This document shows, piece by piece, positions 7,574 to 15,537 of a stretch of DNA of 64,000 nt. The DNA is from Bacteriovoracaceae bacterium. Lineage in GTDB: Bacteria > Bdellovibrionota > Bacteriovoracia > Bacteriovoracales > Bacteriovoracaceae. Position numbers and translations under genes: made by a program. The notes beneath the pieces are model-generated. The model ran no database searches and had not been told where the DNA came from. It was given only the letters and a program-made list of their open reading frames with translations. Location: the NCBI GenBank assembly GCA_947446575.1, contig CANFHC010000004.1, forward strand, positions 91,186 through 155,185, given 5' to 3'. The stretch's first letter is position 1; each line of letters begins with the position of its first letter.

Positions 7574-9426
7574 TAAATTATGTTCCCGGCCACGTATGCT
7601 AGGGTAGCGGGTCTGATTCCTTCAATTCTTTGCAATTGAGCGAAAGTTTCCGGTCTAATTGTCTTAATCCGGAGTTTGCACTCGAAAGAAATATTTTTTG
7701 AATCGGCCAAGCTTTCCCAGTTTATTTTCTTTTTTCCTAGTCTATTTATTCTTTCAGACTCCACTACTGCTCTATCAATATAGCCTTCGTACTTTGTTGC
7801 AACGGCAACTGTTCGAACAACATCTATGTCGAAAGCTATTCCCAGTCTTCTTGTTTCACGATCCAATACAGTTATTGGATTATTATCCGGTCGCTTTAAG
7901 AGTTCTTTGAAAGAGATATTAATTTCAAGTGGTCCATAGTTGTACTGATCAAAGTAGATCTTGTTCTCTTTTGTTGAATAGAGCATCGTTGAATCGACCA
8001 ATTTTTCTAAAAGCGAGACTTCTTCTAGAAATTCTTCTTGAAAATCATCGAGCGCAGAAGTTAATTCCAACTCTCTTCTGTATTTTCGCATTCTAGGAAT
8101 AGTGTTATCTTCTCGTACGTACAATCTATTCTCCGAGCGAGCTGTGAATAGTCTATAAGGCTCATCTCTCTTATTTGTGACTAAATCTTCGACCATAACT
8201 CCAATGTATGAGTCATATCGATCTAAAACCAGTGGATTTTTTCCCAAAAAGGCTAAAGCGGCGTTCACTCCAGCAATAATTCCTTGTCCGGCGGCTTCTT
8301 CATAGCCTGAAGTCCCACAAACCTGGCCAGCAAAATACAATCCAGGAATGGAAATATACTCCATTGTTTTAGAGAGTTGTGAAGTATCAACAACGTCATA
8401 TTCAACTGCGTAGCCATGAACTAGAATTTTTGCGTTTTCAAGTCCAGAAATAGTTTGAATAAAGCTTTCTTGAACATCTTTTGGTAGCGAAGTTGAGACT
8501 CCATTTGGATAAATTGTCTCTAGATCAAGTCCTTCAGGTTCAATGAAGACATGATGAACATCTTTTTCCGTATAACGGAAAGCTTTGTCTTCAATGCTAG
8601 GACAATATCTAGGTCCAACACCTTTTATTTGTCCGTTAAATATGGGAGATCTTTCTTTATTTGCGCGAATTATCGATAGAGTTTCATAATTCGTCTTCGT
8701 TAAATAACAAGATACTTGTCTAGATTCTCTTTTGAACGGTGAATTCAATGAATGGAAGTTTCTTGTGCCCGAATCACTTTCCTGAGGTTCTAATTTTGAA
8801 AAATCTATTGTTTTTCTGTCCAACCTAGGCGGAGTACCTGTTTTAAATCTATTTGGAAGTGTTTTTATTTCATTAAAAAGCTCGTTCAATCCAACAGACT
8901 CTTTACACTCTACTCTTCCACCGGCCGTTTGCTCTTCCCCTGTATGAAGTTTTCCACCGAGAAAAGTTCCAGTAGTGACGACAATTTTCTTGGCGGTAAC
9001 AATATTTCCCAATTCTGTTGTAACGGTAAAATGAGAATCAACTCTTTCAACCGATCGAACCATCTCGCGAATAATTGATAAATTTTGAACAGCTGCCAAA
9101 AGCTCTTCTACATTTTTTGTATATAAGTCTTTATCAACTTGTACTCGAGTGGACTGAACCGCAAATCCCTTTGATTCATTTAATGTTCGGTATTGAATTC
9201 CCGCCTTGTCGGCGACGATTCCCATTAATCCACCAAGTGCATCTATCTCGCGAACAACTTGCCCTTTCCCTACTCCGCCGATGGCCGGATTACATGGAGC
9301 TGAAGCAAGACTTGCATTCGGTGAAGAAATTAATCCTACCTGTAAATCAAATTGGGAAGTGATCCAAGCTGCTTCTGCGCCTGCATGTCCACCGCCAATA
9401 ATTAAAATATCGAAGTTCTTTTTCAT
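7573..9426 (-). CDS. mnmG: tRNA uridine 5-carboxymethylaminomethyl modification enzyme MnmG (GidA)
   Basis: FAD-dependent partner of MnmE in building the cmnm5 or nm5 group on U34 of tRNAs that read split codon boxes, 617 residues. The dinucleotide-binding motif GGGHAGAEAA is at 11-20, the second FAD region GTFLGGKLHTGEEQTAGGR near 153-171, and the family motif GLYFAGQVCGTSGYEEAAGQG near 360-380. The C-terminal MnmE/tRNA-binding helices end in RPATLAYVAGNII. Its Shine-Dalgarno (GTGGAAC) falls inside the parS site at 9430-9445. Confidence 0.97.
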   Translation of the reverse strand: MKKNFDILIIGGGHAGAEAAWITSQFDLQVGLISSPNASLASAPCNPAIGGVGKGQVVREIDALGGLMGIVADKAGIQYRTLNESKGFAVQSTRVQVDKDLYTKNVEELLAAVQNLSIIREMVRSVERVDSHFTVTTELGNIVTAKKIVVTTGTFLGGKLHTGEEQTAGGRVECKESVGLNELFNEIKTLPNRFKTGTPPRLDRKTIDFSKLEPQESDSGTRNFHSLNSPFKRESRQVSCYLTKTNYETLSIIRANKERSPIFNGQIKGVGPRYCPSIEDKAFRYTEKDVHHVFIEPEGLDLETIYPNGVSTSLPKDVQESFIQTISGLENAKILVHGYAVEYDVVDTSQLSKTMEYISIPGLYFAGQVCGTSGYEEAAGQGIIAGVNAALAFLGKNPLVLDRYDSYIGVMVEDLVTNKRDEPYRLFTARSENRLYVREDNTIPRMRKYRRELELTSALDDFQEEFLEEVSLLEKLVDSTMLYSTKENKIYFDQYNYGPLEINISFKELLKRPDNNPITVLDRETRRLGIAFDIDVVRTVAVATKYEGYIDRAVVESERINRLGKKKINWESLADSKNISFECKLRIKTIRPETFAQLQRIEGIRPATLAYVAGNII

Positions 9427-9429
9427 AAT

Positions 9430-9445
9430 TGTTCCACGTAGAACA
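9430..9445. other. parS centromere site upstream of mnmG
   Basis: TGTTCCACGTAGAACA, a 16-bp near-palindrome differing from the common TGTTCCACGTGGAACA parS sequence at one base. It lies between mnmG and mnmE, ending a few bases from the mnmG start codon, so on the minus strand the same bases provide GTGGAAC as the ribosome-binding site. The short distance to parAB (2.5-4.5 kb) and to oriC (about 5.7 kb) supports a centromere role. Confidence 0.85.
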
Positions 9446-9489
9446 CTTTCATTTTGTTTTTGATTAGTAGTATAAAATTTAAGAATCGG

Positions 9490-11001
9490 CTACTTTCCAA
9501 TGCAAAAATTCGCAAATATGGAATTAAGTACATCATCTGGAGAAAGTATCCCGATCAACTCACTCAAGTAATGTGAAAAAATATTGACCTCGGAAGACAA
9601 GATAGCTATATCATCTATCCCACTGATTTTACTTGAAAACTCGGTCTTTTTTAAATACAATTCATTTATGCACTGACGGTGTCTTTCTAGTAAAATTGGG
9701 CTATTAGCTGTCTGCTTATGGAACTTTTCCGACAAAAGGCCCTTTACAAGTGGTTCTATAGGGGCAGTCTTTGAAGGTGGTTCTATAGGACCATTTTTCA
9801 TAACTGGTTCTATAGAACCAGAAAAATGTAGTGGTTCTATAGAACCAGTTTTGAGTGGTCCCATAGGACCAACAAGAAACTGGTTCCCTGAAATTGGTCC
9901 TATAGAACCAGTTTCAAAACTTGCAGAAGCACTAAAATTTACGCGAATTTTACTAAGATCTAAAAGAGAAATTTTTTTCTGAAAATCCAATTTGTCCCAA
10001 TGAGAAATAAGCAAAAGATCAAACTCCACTCCGCTTAATTTTTCTAAATAATCTGAATTCGTTTCAAAAGGATTAATAATTAAAATCTTAAAAAAAGCGC
10101 GATTTAAAATTTCAAACGCGCGATCAATTCCGATGTTTTCGATGACATCTTTCGACTCCCGAATTCCTGCAGTATCGACCAATTTATAGTTGGTCCCATC
10201 AATATGAATGAGCTCGGAAATATAATCGCGTGTGGTTCCAGCGATATTTGAGACAATCGAGCGGTTCTGTTTAACTAAAAGATTAAAAAGTGAACTTTTG
10301 CCAGCATTGGTTTGGCCAACGAGCACCACTTCAGGTGAGAGAAGTGATGAAACATTTCCCACTGTGCGAGCATGCAACGACTCTAGAATCTTCGAAAAAT
10401 GAGAAAATGAATAATTGAACAATTTTTTCGACTCTTCCTCCCCCACATCTTCAGAAAAATCGATTGAAATCTCAACGGCTGCTTTGAGTTTTAAAAAACT
10501 ATCGTAAAGGGCCAAATATTGAGCGTGTAATTCACCCTGCAATATATCGAGACCCTGAGTCAGCATTAAATTTGAATTGGCATTCAAAAGCATATCTAGG
10601 CCTTCAACCTGCGAAAGCGACAATTTTTTATTTTTTAATGCGCGATAAGTGAACTCACCTGGATGAGCCGCCCTAAAACCAGCATTTTTGATAAAAATAT
10701 CTAAAATTCTTTGAATGTTGAGTAAGTTTCCATGAACTGAGAGTTCAAGTACGTTTTCAGAAGTATAACTTTCCCCTTCTGGAAAAAATACCATCAGTCC
10801 GTTATCAAAAATTTGATCGTTAAAAACAATATTAGTTAAATGTGAAAAACGTGGTTTTATTTTATTTAGTGAAAAAGAAAAAAAGGGCTGTAGGGAAAGA
10901 AGCTCTTTGAAACCTGAAAGCCTTATCACTGCAATCGCAGTATTGGATTGTGTTCCAGTACTGCATGCAATGATAGGGTGATCGTCAGTATAAAAATTCA
11001 T
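9490..11001 (-). CDS. mnmE: tRNA modification GTPase MnmE (TrmE) with a repeat insertion
   Basis: GTPase partner of MnmG, 503 residues, about 50 longer than usual. Domain order is normal: folate-binding N-terminal domain, helical domain (GEFTYRALKNKKLSLSQVEGLD), G domain, and the C-terminal CIGK with the essential cysteine. G1 is GQTNAGKSS at 229-237, G2 includes AGTTRDY, G3 is DTAG at 276-279. G4 is SHWD at 333-336 instead of NKxD, which is unusual. After the G5 region (FSASAS) comes an insertion at about 364-419 built of nine-residue repeats GSIEPxxxx, encoded by palindromic DNA. Function is probably retained because the flanking motifs are intact. Confidence 0.93.
   Translation of the reverse strand: MNFYTDDHPIIACSTGTQSNTAIAVIRLSGFKELLSLQPFFSFSLNKIKPRFSHLTNIVFNDQIFDNGLMVFFPEGESYTSENVLELSVHGNLLNIQRILDIFIKNAGFRAAHPGEFTYRALKNKKLSLSQVEGLDMLLNANSNLMLTQGLDILQGELHAQYLALYDSFLKLKAAVEISIDFSEDVGEEESKKLFNYSFSHFSKILESLHARTVGNVSSLLSPEVVLVGQTNAGKSSLFNLLVKQNRSIVSNIAGTTRDYISELIHIDGTNYKLVDTAGIRESKDVIENIGIDRAFEILNRAFFKILIINPFETNSDYLEKLSGVEFDLLLISHWDKLDFQKKISLLDLSKIRVNFSASASFETGSIGPISGNQFLVGPMGPLKTGSIEPLHFSGSIEPVMKNGPIEPPSKTAPIEPLVKGLLSEKFHKQTANSPILLERHRQCINELYLKKTEFSSKISGIDDIAILSSEVNIFSHYLSELIGILSPDDVLNSIFANFCIGK
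9751..9910. repeat. Array of six 16-bp palindromes inside mnmE
   Basis: Copies of TGGTTCTATAGAACCA or close variants start at 9751, 9778, 9805, 9832, 9856 and 9895. Spacings are 27, 27, 27, 24 and 39 bp, all multiples of three. Copies 3 and 4 are perfect palindromes; copy 1 has lost its right arm, copy 5 reads TGGTCCCATAGGACCA and copy 6 TGGTCCTATAGAACCA. A left half-site TGGTTCC is at 9881. In the mnmE frame each encodes GSIEP, GPIEP or similar. The other open frame would read WFYRT, and the third contains a stop. A related palindrome lies at 4974-4989. Confidence 0.93.
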
Positions 11002-11021
11002 AATAAAACATTTTTTTAAAT

Positions 11022-12500
11022 CTAGTCCGCCATTCTGTAAACAAGCGCCTGTTGAGCAACGCCAACAACTGTTGATACAAATATATAAAGAACTAAACCA
11101 GCTGGTAAGCTCTTCATAATAAATGCAAAAATAACTGGCATAAACATCATGATTTTTTGTTGTGTAGGATCTACTGTTGTCTGTGGAGTTAATTTTTGTT
11201 GAGCAAGCATCGCAAGACCCATTAAAACTGGTAAAACATAAAAAGGATCATGAATACTTAAGTCGTGAATCCATCCGTAAAATGGAGCGCCAACAAGCTC
11301 AACTGCACTATAAAGAACACGATAAATAGCAAAGAAAAATGGCATTTGCAGAAGTAATGGAAGACATCCAGAAAGTGGATTTGCTCCAGCTTTTTTGAAA
11401 AGATCCATAGTCTCTTTTTGCATTTTTTGAGGTTCATCTTTGAATTTTTCTTTAATTTTTGCAAGCTCAGGTTGAATCGCTTGCATCTTCTTCATACTCT
11501 TAAAAGATTTGTATTGAAGAGGAAAAGTAATCAAGCGAATTAAAATTGTTAGAAGAATAATCGCAATACCATAATTTGGAATATATTTATGAATGAATTG
11601 TAGTCCACGTAAAATCGGCACAGCTAAAACAGCAAAAAAACCAAAATCTACTGACAAGTGAAGATTGTCCCCTAGGGAAATTAACGTATCGTAATTTTTC
11701 TTAGTGAAAACCAATTCACCATCAAATGATTTAGTAGCAGTTGGAAGTTCAACAAATAATTGTCCTGCTTCTGTTGTCTTATATTTCGCTGCAGTTTTTT
11801 CTTTTAAAATAAGAGCGAATAAATGGTAATTATAATCCACACCAAACCATTTCAATGTTCCGTCTTCTTGTTTATCTTTTGAAACAGCAATATGTTTAAC
11901 GTCATTGCCAAAAAGTGCAAATTGTCTAACTTGACCGTTATCTAATTTCTTTTCCTTTGCTTCAAAAACAAATCGGAATTTATATGGTTTTTCAGAAGTT
12001 AAATTAAAAGTTACTTTTCCATTATCTTGAATAGAAGATGTATAAGTCACACCGTAATTTAGATTTTTCCCAACGATTAAATTTTTACCTTGTTGTTCCA
12101 TTTGAAAAAACAAATCTGCTGGTCCGTACTCTGTTACTACTTGAATACGAAGGGGTGTTGGAACATCCGATAAAGATCCAAAACTAAAAACTGAGTTTGG
12201 ATTCTTCATATCAGTAACTGAAAGATCATTGTTTATTGTGAATTCAAAATCATTATGCTTAAGTGTGCTAGCAACAATAGTCGTTGGAATAGCGGCTGGA
12301 GTTGTTGTTGATCCACTTAGAGTTGCTGGACTTGTGGGTGAAGTAGTTGTTTCAGTTTTAGCTAAGGCTGCTTCTTGTTTCACTGCAGTTTTAAGAGTGT
12401 TTTCTGTATTTTTTGGTGCGAAATAGTATTGCCATCCAAAAAGAACTACACCAGAGAGAACAACGGCAATGAATGCGCGTTTTTGATCAGAATTTAACAT
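11022..12500 (-). CDS. yidC: Membrane protein insertase YidC
   Basis: Inserts and folds inner-membrane proteins, alone or with SecYEG; 492 residues, Gram-negative type. TM1 is at residues 9-26 (AFIAVVLSGVVLFGWQYYF), followed by a low-complexity Thr/Ala/Pro linker and a periplasmic beta domain to about 280, somewhat shorter than in E. coli. The conserved core follows: LLTILIRLITFPLQYKSFKSMKKMQAIQPELAKIKEK with the hydrophilic-groove arginine, then NPLSGCLPLLLQMPFFFAIYRVL. It lies in the conserved rpmH-rnpA-yidD-yidC order. Confidence 0.97.
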   Translation of the reverse strand: MLNSDQKRAFIAVVLSGVVLFGWQYYFAPKNTENTLKTAVKQEAALAKTETTTSPTSPATLSGSTTTPAAIPTTIVASTLKHNDFEFTINNDLSVTDMKNPNSVFSFGSLSDVPTPLRIQVVTEYGPADLFFQMEQQGKNLIVGKNLNYGVTYTSSIQDNGKVTFNLTSEKPYKFRFVFEAKEKKLDNGQVRQFALFGNDVKHIAVSKDKQEDGTLKWFGVDYNYHLFALILKEKTAAKYKTTEAGQLFVELPTATKSFDGELVFTKKNYDTLISLGDNLHLSVDFGFFAVLAVPILRGLQFIHKYIPNYGIAIILLTILIRLITFPLQYKSFKSMKKMQAIQPELAKIKEKFKDEPQKMQKETMDLFKKAGANPLSGCLPLLLQMPFFFAIYRVLYSAVELVGAPFYGWIHDLSIHDPFYVLPVLMGLAMLAQQKLTPQTTVDPTQQKIMMFMPVIFAFIMKSLPAGLVLYIFVSTVVGVAQQALVYRMAD

Positions 12501-12519
12501 GTAAAAAACTCCAAAATAT

Positions 12520-12735
12520 TTATTCGCGAGGAACGGGATCGTGCCCGCCTTCGCAGAATGGATGACATCTTATTATACGTCGTGATGAATACCATAGAGC
12601 ACGAGGAATTGGAAACTTCTGAAAGCACTCTTTTGAATATTCTGAACAACTTGGATAGAACCTACATTTGGGTCCTAGCAGTGGTGATATAAAATATTGA
12701 TAGAAACGAATAAGGAGAATGAATAAAATTTTCAT
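12520..12735 (-). CDS. yidD: Membrane protein insertion efficiency factor YidD
   Basis: Small membrane-associated protein, 71 residues, that assists YidC-dependent insertion. It contains the family hallmark YFISPLLGPKCRFYPSCSEY with conserved cysteines, and the C-terminal RCHPFCEGGHDPVP. It directly abuts rnpA (no gap) and lies 19 bp upstream of yidC, the conserved order. Confidence 0.95.
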   Translation of the reverse strand: MKILFILLIRFYQYFISPLLGPKCRFYPSCSEYSKECFQKFPIPRALWYSSRRIIRCHPFCEGGHDPVPRE

Positions 12736-13110
12736 TTACACCCTTTTAACTTGCCGCTCAAGGTAGAGAAAAAATTCTTCTATATTTTTTAGCAATGTTT
12801 CTTCTTTAATTGTTTGAGGTTCAGGTGCAAGACTTCGGTTCCAAGAAACAACAATTAAAACGTCTGCCCCAAGAAACTTGAATTTGGATTGTCGAAAAAA
12901 TTCGCGTAAAATTCTCTTCAATCGATTCCGATCATGAGATTTCCCAATCTTCTTGGGAACACTCAAACCAATACGAGACTGATTAAAAGAATTTTTCTTA
13001 TAATAGATGATTAATGAGGGCTTTTTGAACGAAAGAGAATCGACTTTAAGCTCAGAAAAATCGCTGGCCGAGAGAAGGCGAAATTGTTTTTCAAACCGAC
13101 TGTCGGCCAC
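12736..13110 (-). CDS. rnpA: Ribonuclease P protein component
   Basis: Protein cofactor of RNase P, which matures tRNA 5' ends; 124 residues from a GTG start. The RNR signature is present as RIGLSVPKKIGKSHDRNRLKRILREFFR, which binds the RNA subunit, and the protein is basic throughout. It starts 5 bp after the rpmH stop, as in most bacteria. No RNase P RNA gene is seen in the window. Confidence 0.94.
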   Translation of the reverse strand: MADSRFEKQFRLLSASDFSELKVDSLSFKKPSLIIYYKKNSFNQSRIGLSVPKKIGKSHDRNRLKRILREFFRQSKFKFLGADVLIVVSWNRSLAPEPQTIKEETLLKNIEEFFLYLERQVKRV

Positions 13111-13115
13111 AGCTA

Positions 13116-13268
13116 TTACTTAGTACTTGAAGATACCGTAAGGCGAGCGCGACCTTTTGCTCTTCTTGCCTTAATTACGTTCTTTCCGCCTGGACTTGCC
13201 ATTCTTTTAAGAAATCCATGTACTCTTAATCTTTTTAACTTCTTTGGTTGCCACGTTCTTTTGCTCAT
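13116..13268 (-). CDS. rpmH: 50S ribosomal protein L34
   Basis: Fifty residues from ATG (13266-13268) to TAA (13116-13118), beginning [19 protein letters not shown] and containing the diagnostic GFLKRM...[15 protein letters not shown]34 normally starts KRTYQP and is 44-47 residues; this one has a short serine/threonine-rich extension at its C-terminus. It is the first gene of the leftward rpmH-rnpA-yidD-yidC operon, and the promoter at 13312-13338 is 44 bp upstream. Confidence 0.97.
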   Translation of the reverse strand: MSKRTWQPKKLKRLRVHGFLKRMASPGGKNVIKARRAKGRARLTVSSSTK

Positions 13269-13459
13269 TCAGATATCCTCTAAAACGACATTAAATAATT
13301 GAAGAGATACGATTATATTTTCTTTTGTGAAAGGTCAATGCTAAACAGGCCGCGTCACGTGTAAGAAAATGTGAAACTATGATTTATGGCCATTAACTTT
13401 TGGGCCATGCTACATCTTTTGTCTCAGAATTTTTTGGCAGTCCCTCGGAGCACACACAC
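13269..13459. promoter_or_regulatory. Divergent control region between rpmH and dnaA
   Basis: A 191-bp gap between the diverging rpmH and dnaA genes. Besides the rpmH promoter it holds a possible dnaA -10 box TATGAT at 13378-13383 with no clear -35, and a 6-bp inverted repeat ATGGCC/GGCCAT (13386-13391 and 13403-13408) that would lie in the dnaA leader. No consensus DnaA box TTWTNCACA is visible here, unlike the other side of dnaA. Confidence 0.45.
13312..13338 (-). promoter_or_regulatory. Predicted promoter of the rpmH operon
   Basis: On the minus strand TTGACC (13338-13333) is followed by a perfect TATAAT (13317-13312), a sigma70-type pair with 15-bp spacing, slightly shorter than the usual 16-18. 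It would start transcription about 35 bp upstream of the rpmH ATG. The sequence match is strong for both boxes; the spacing is the weakness. Confidence 0.6.
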
Positions 13460-15016
13460 ATGGCGCATGATTTTCCATTCGATCATTTTCTAAAAATTGG
13501 TAATAAAAATAGTCCTACGTCCTTTAATCAATTTAATCCTGATCTTTCTAAAAATTCCGCTGAAATTAGCCAATCTAGCATTCCAGATGCTGAGCTAAGT
13601 GTAATTAATCAGGAAGTTTTGAATCACCTTAAGACTATTGTTCCTGAAATGAAATTTAAAACCTATTTTGAAAATAACTTCGAACTCAACCGAATTAATG
13701 AAGGTTCTGTGGTTTTTGAAGTAAAGACGGCATTTATAAAGAAATCCGTTGAAAACTATAAAGATGAAGTGGCGAAAGCACTTTATAATGTTTTAGGAAC
13801 GCAGTTTGAAATCATTGTCGAAACTCGCGATAATAATGAACTAAATATTATGAGTTACAGCTCTAATAACTCAAATAACAATAATAAAAGTTTCAATGAT
13901 GTAAAATTCACTTTGGATTTAACTCCTACGAAAGATGACCTAGTAGCAAAAGCTCAAGCTCAATACATTGAGCACATGCACCCGAACCAATCGGGAATAA
14001 TTATCGATCGTTCAAAAACATTTGATAACTTTATTGTTGGACCAACAAATAATATGGCCCAAGCTGCATCGAAGGCTGTTGCACAAAATCCTGGCAAGAG
14101 TGGAAAATATCCATCTTTATATGTGCACAGTAACTCTGGTTTAGGGAAAACTCACCTACTCCATGCTGTTGCCAATGAAATAAATGAAAAACATCCTGGA
14201 CTCACAATCTGTTTAATTACAGCTCGAGATTTTATGGATGAAATGATCACCCTAATGAAAAATAACAGAATCAATGAATTCGTAAAAAAATATACGGAAA
14301 AAGTTGATGTCTTAATGATCGATGATATCCATGAATTAAAAAACAAAGAAGGGACTCAAGATCAGTTCTTTCATGTGTTCAACGAAATGCACAATAAGGG
14401 TAAGCAACTTATCTTTACATCAGATAAACGTCCAAAAGAAATTGATGGTATCTCAGAGCGAATTAAAACTCGTCTTCAATGGGGACTTGTGGTTGATATC
14501 CAGCCACCTGACTTAGAAACGAGAATAGCTATACTTCGCCGCAAAATGGAAGCTTTAGATCTTTACGTCACTGAAGATGTTTTAACGTTAATTGCATCGA
14601 GAATTAAAACTAACATTAGAGAGCTTGAGGGCTCGCTGGTTAGACTTAAAGCTGTAAGTGAACTCATGAATGTGGAAATTGAAATTGACCTCGTAAAAGA
14701 GCAATTAATGCTTCCTAATAATGAATCAGAAAAAGAAATGACTATAGAGTACGTAGCAAAAGCGACTGCTCAGTATTTTAGAATTCCACTTGCGGATTTA
14801 AAATCAAAAGGCAGAAGCCAAGACATTACTAAAGCTCGTCATATCGCTATGTACCTGTCACGCAAGATCGTAAATGCCAAACAACAAGAGATCGGTGCAT
14901 TTTTTGGTGGTCGAGACCATTCTTCAGTAATTCATGCCGTTAATACGATCGCAGAAAAAGTTAAAACAGACTCGTCTCTTTCAAAAGACATCAATTCGAT
15001 CGAATCTAATTTATAA
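13460..15016 (+). CDS. dnaA: Chromosomal replication initiator DnaA
   Basis: AAA+ initiator that binds and melts oriC, 518 residues from the ATG at 13460, which has CGGAG 9 nt upstream. A TTG at 13400 in frame would add 20 residues but has no ribosome-binding site. About 45 residues of poorly conserved sequence precede domain I (VINQEVLNHLKTIVPEMKFKTYFENN). Domain II is asparagine/serine-rich (SSNNSNNNNKSF). Domain III has Walker A GLGKTH (227-232), Walker B VLMIDDIHE and sensor 1 IFTSDKRP. Domain IV has the DNA-binding signature FFGGRDHSSVIHAV. It is followed by a strong terminator and the DnaA-box cluster. Confidence 0.97.
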   Translation: MAHDFPFDHFLKIGNKNSPTSFNQFNPDLSKNSAEISQSSIPDAELSVINQEVLNHLKTIVPEMKFKTYFENNFELNRINEGSVVFEVKTAFIKKSVENYKDEVAKALYNVLGTQFEIIVETRDNNELNIMSYSSNNSNNNNKSFNDVKFTLDLTPTKDDLVAKAQAQYIEHMHPNQSGIIIDRSKTFDNFIVGPTNNMAQAASKAVAQNPGKSGKYPSLYVHSNSGLGKTHLLHAVANEINEKHPGLTICLITARDFMDEMITLMKNNRINEFVKKYTEKVDVLMIDDIHELKNKEGTQDQFFHVFNEMHNKGKQLIFTSDKRPKEIDGISERIKTRLQWGLVVDIQPPDLETRIAILRRKMEALDLYVTEDVLTLIASRIKTNIRELEGSLVRLKAVSELMNVEIEIDLVKEQLMLPNNESEKEMTIEYVAKATAQYFRIPLADLKSKGRSQDITKARHIAMYLSRKIVNAKQQEIGAFFGGRDHSSVIHAVNTIAEKVKTDSSLSKDINSIESNL

Positions 15017-15035
15017 ATCTAAGAAGATACTCAAA

Positions 15036-15086
15036 AGACAAATTACCACAGGAGCCTGCAAAGGTTTCTGTGTTGTCTCTTTTTTT
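15036..15086 (+). terminator. Intrinsic terminator after dnaA
   Basis: Two-part hairpin: outer arms AGACAA (15036-15041) and TTGTCT (15073-15078), inner arms CACAGGAGCC (15047-15056) and GGTTTCTGTG (15063-15072) with loop TGCAAA, followed by CTTTTTTT. It starts 20 bp after the dnaA stop and would isolate dnaA transcription from the DnaA-box region that begins at 15102. Confidence 0.85.
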
Positions 15087-15101
15087 GGTAAAAAGCGAAA
15101 C

Positions 15102-15520
15102 TTATCCACAATTTGTTCACATACAATTAACAGACTTATCCACATAAAAGGGATGATTTGTGGGCTAAATACGAAAAAAAAAAAATTATTAACATTAGTA
15201 AGTTCGAAGAATATGTTTTCCACAAAAACTTATCAACATTGTGAATAAGTTTGTGGATAAAAAATAAAAAAAGCCTCATCTTGGCCTAAATAAAAGCAAT
15301 CTAAGAAGTTATGTGGAAAGGCCGTGGACAGAGCGTGATCAAACTTTATTTTTGGGGCATTTTAACAGAATATCCGTCAAAAAATGCCACGAATCAAGAA
15401 AGTTGTTAGAAACAATTAAGATAAATAAATAAGTTAATGAGCTGAAATTGTGAAACTTTCTTATATTTTCCACTTATCCACACTGTAATAAGAAAAGTAT
15501 TAATAATAATAAATAATATA
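15102..15520. other. Chromosomal replication origin oriC
   Basis: The dnaA-dnaN intergenic region carries clustered DnaA boxes (TTWTNCACA). Plus strand: TTATCCACA at 15102, 15136 and 15474, and TTTTCCACA at 15216. Minus strand: TTATTCACA (15240-15248) and TTATCCACA (15252-15260). Near matches: TTGTTCACA at 15113, TTATCAACA at 15230, and CTTTCCACA on the minus strand at 15312-15320. After the last strong box comes an AT-only stretch with repeated TAA triplets (about 15486-15520) that fits a DNA unwinding element with DnaA-trios. Position, motifs and strand divergence of the genes all agree. The stretch 15262-15465 has no strong box except the weak one at 15312. Confidence 0.93.
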
Positions 15521-15537
15521 AGAGAAAGGGAGTATGT

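Noticed and set aside
13362..13372. GTCACGTGTAA in the rpmH-dnaA gap as a parS or regulator site
   Set aside because: Only the central CACGTG matches parS and the arms are not symmetric.
15262..15465. Possible second small gene or RNA in the box-poor part of oriC
   Set aside because: No frame with a ribosome-binding site, no stable hairpin with a T-run and no tRNA-like fold was visible; it is best left as origin DNA.
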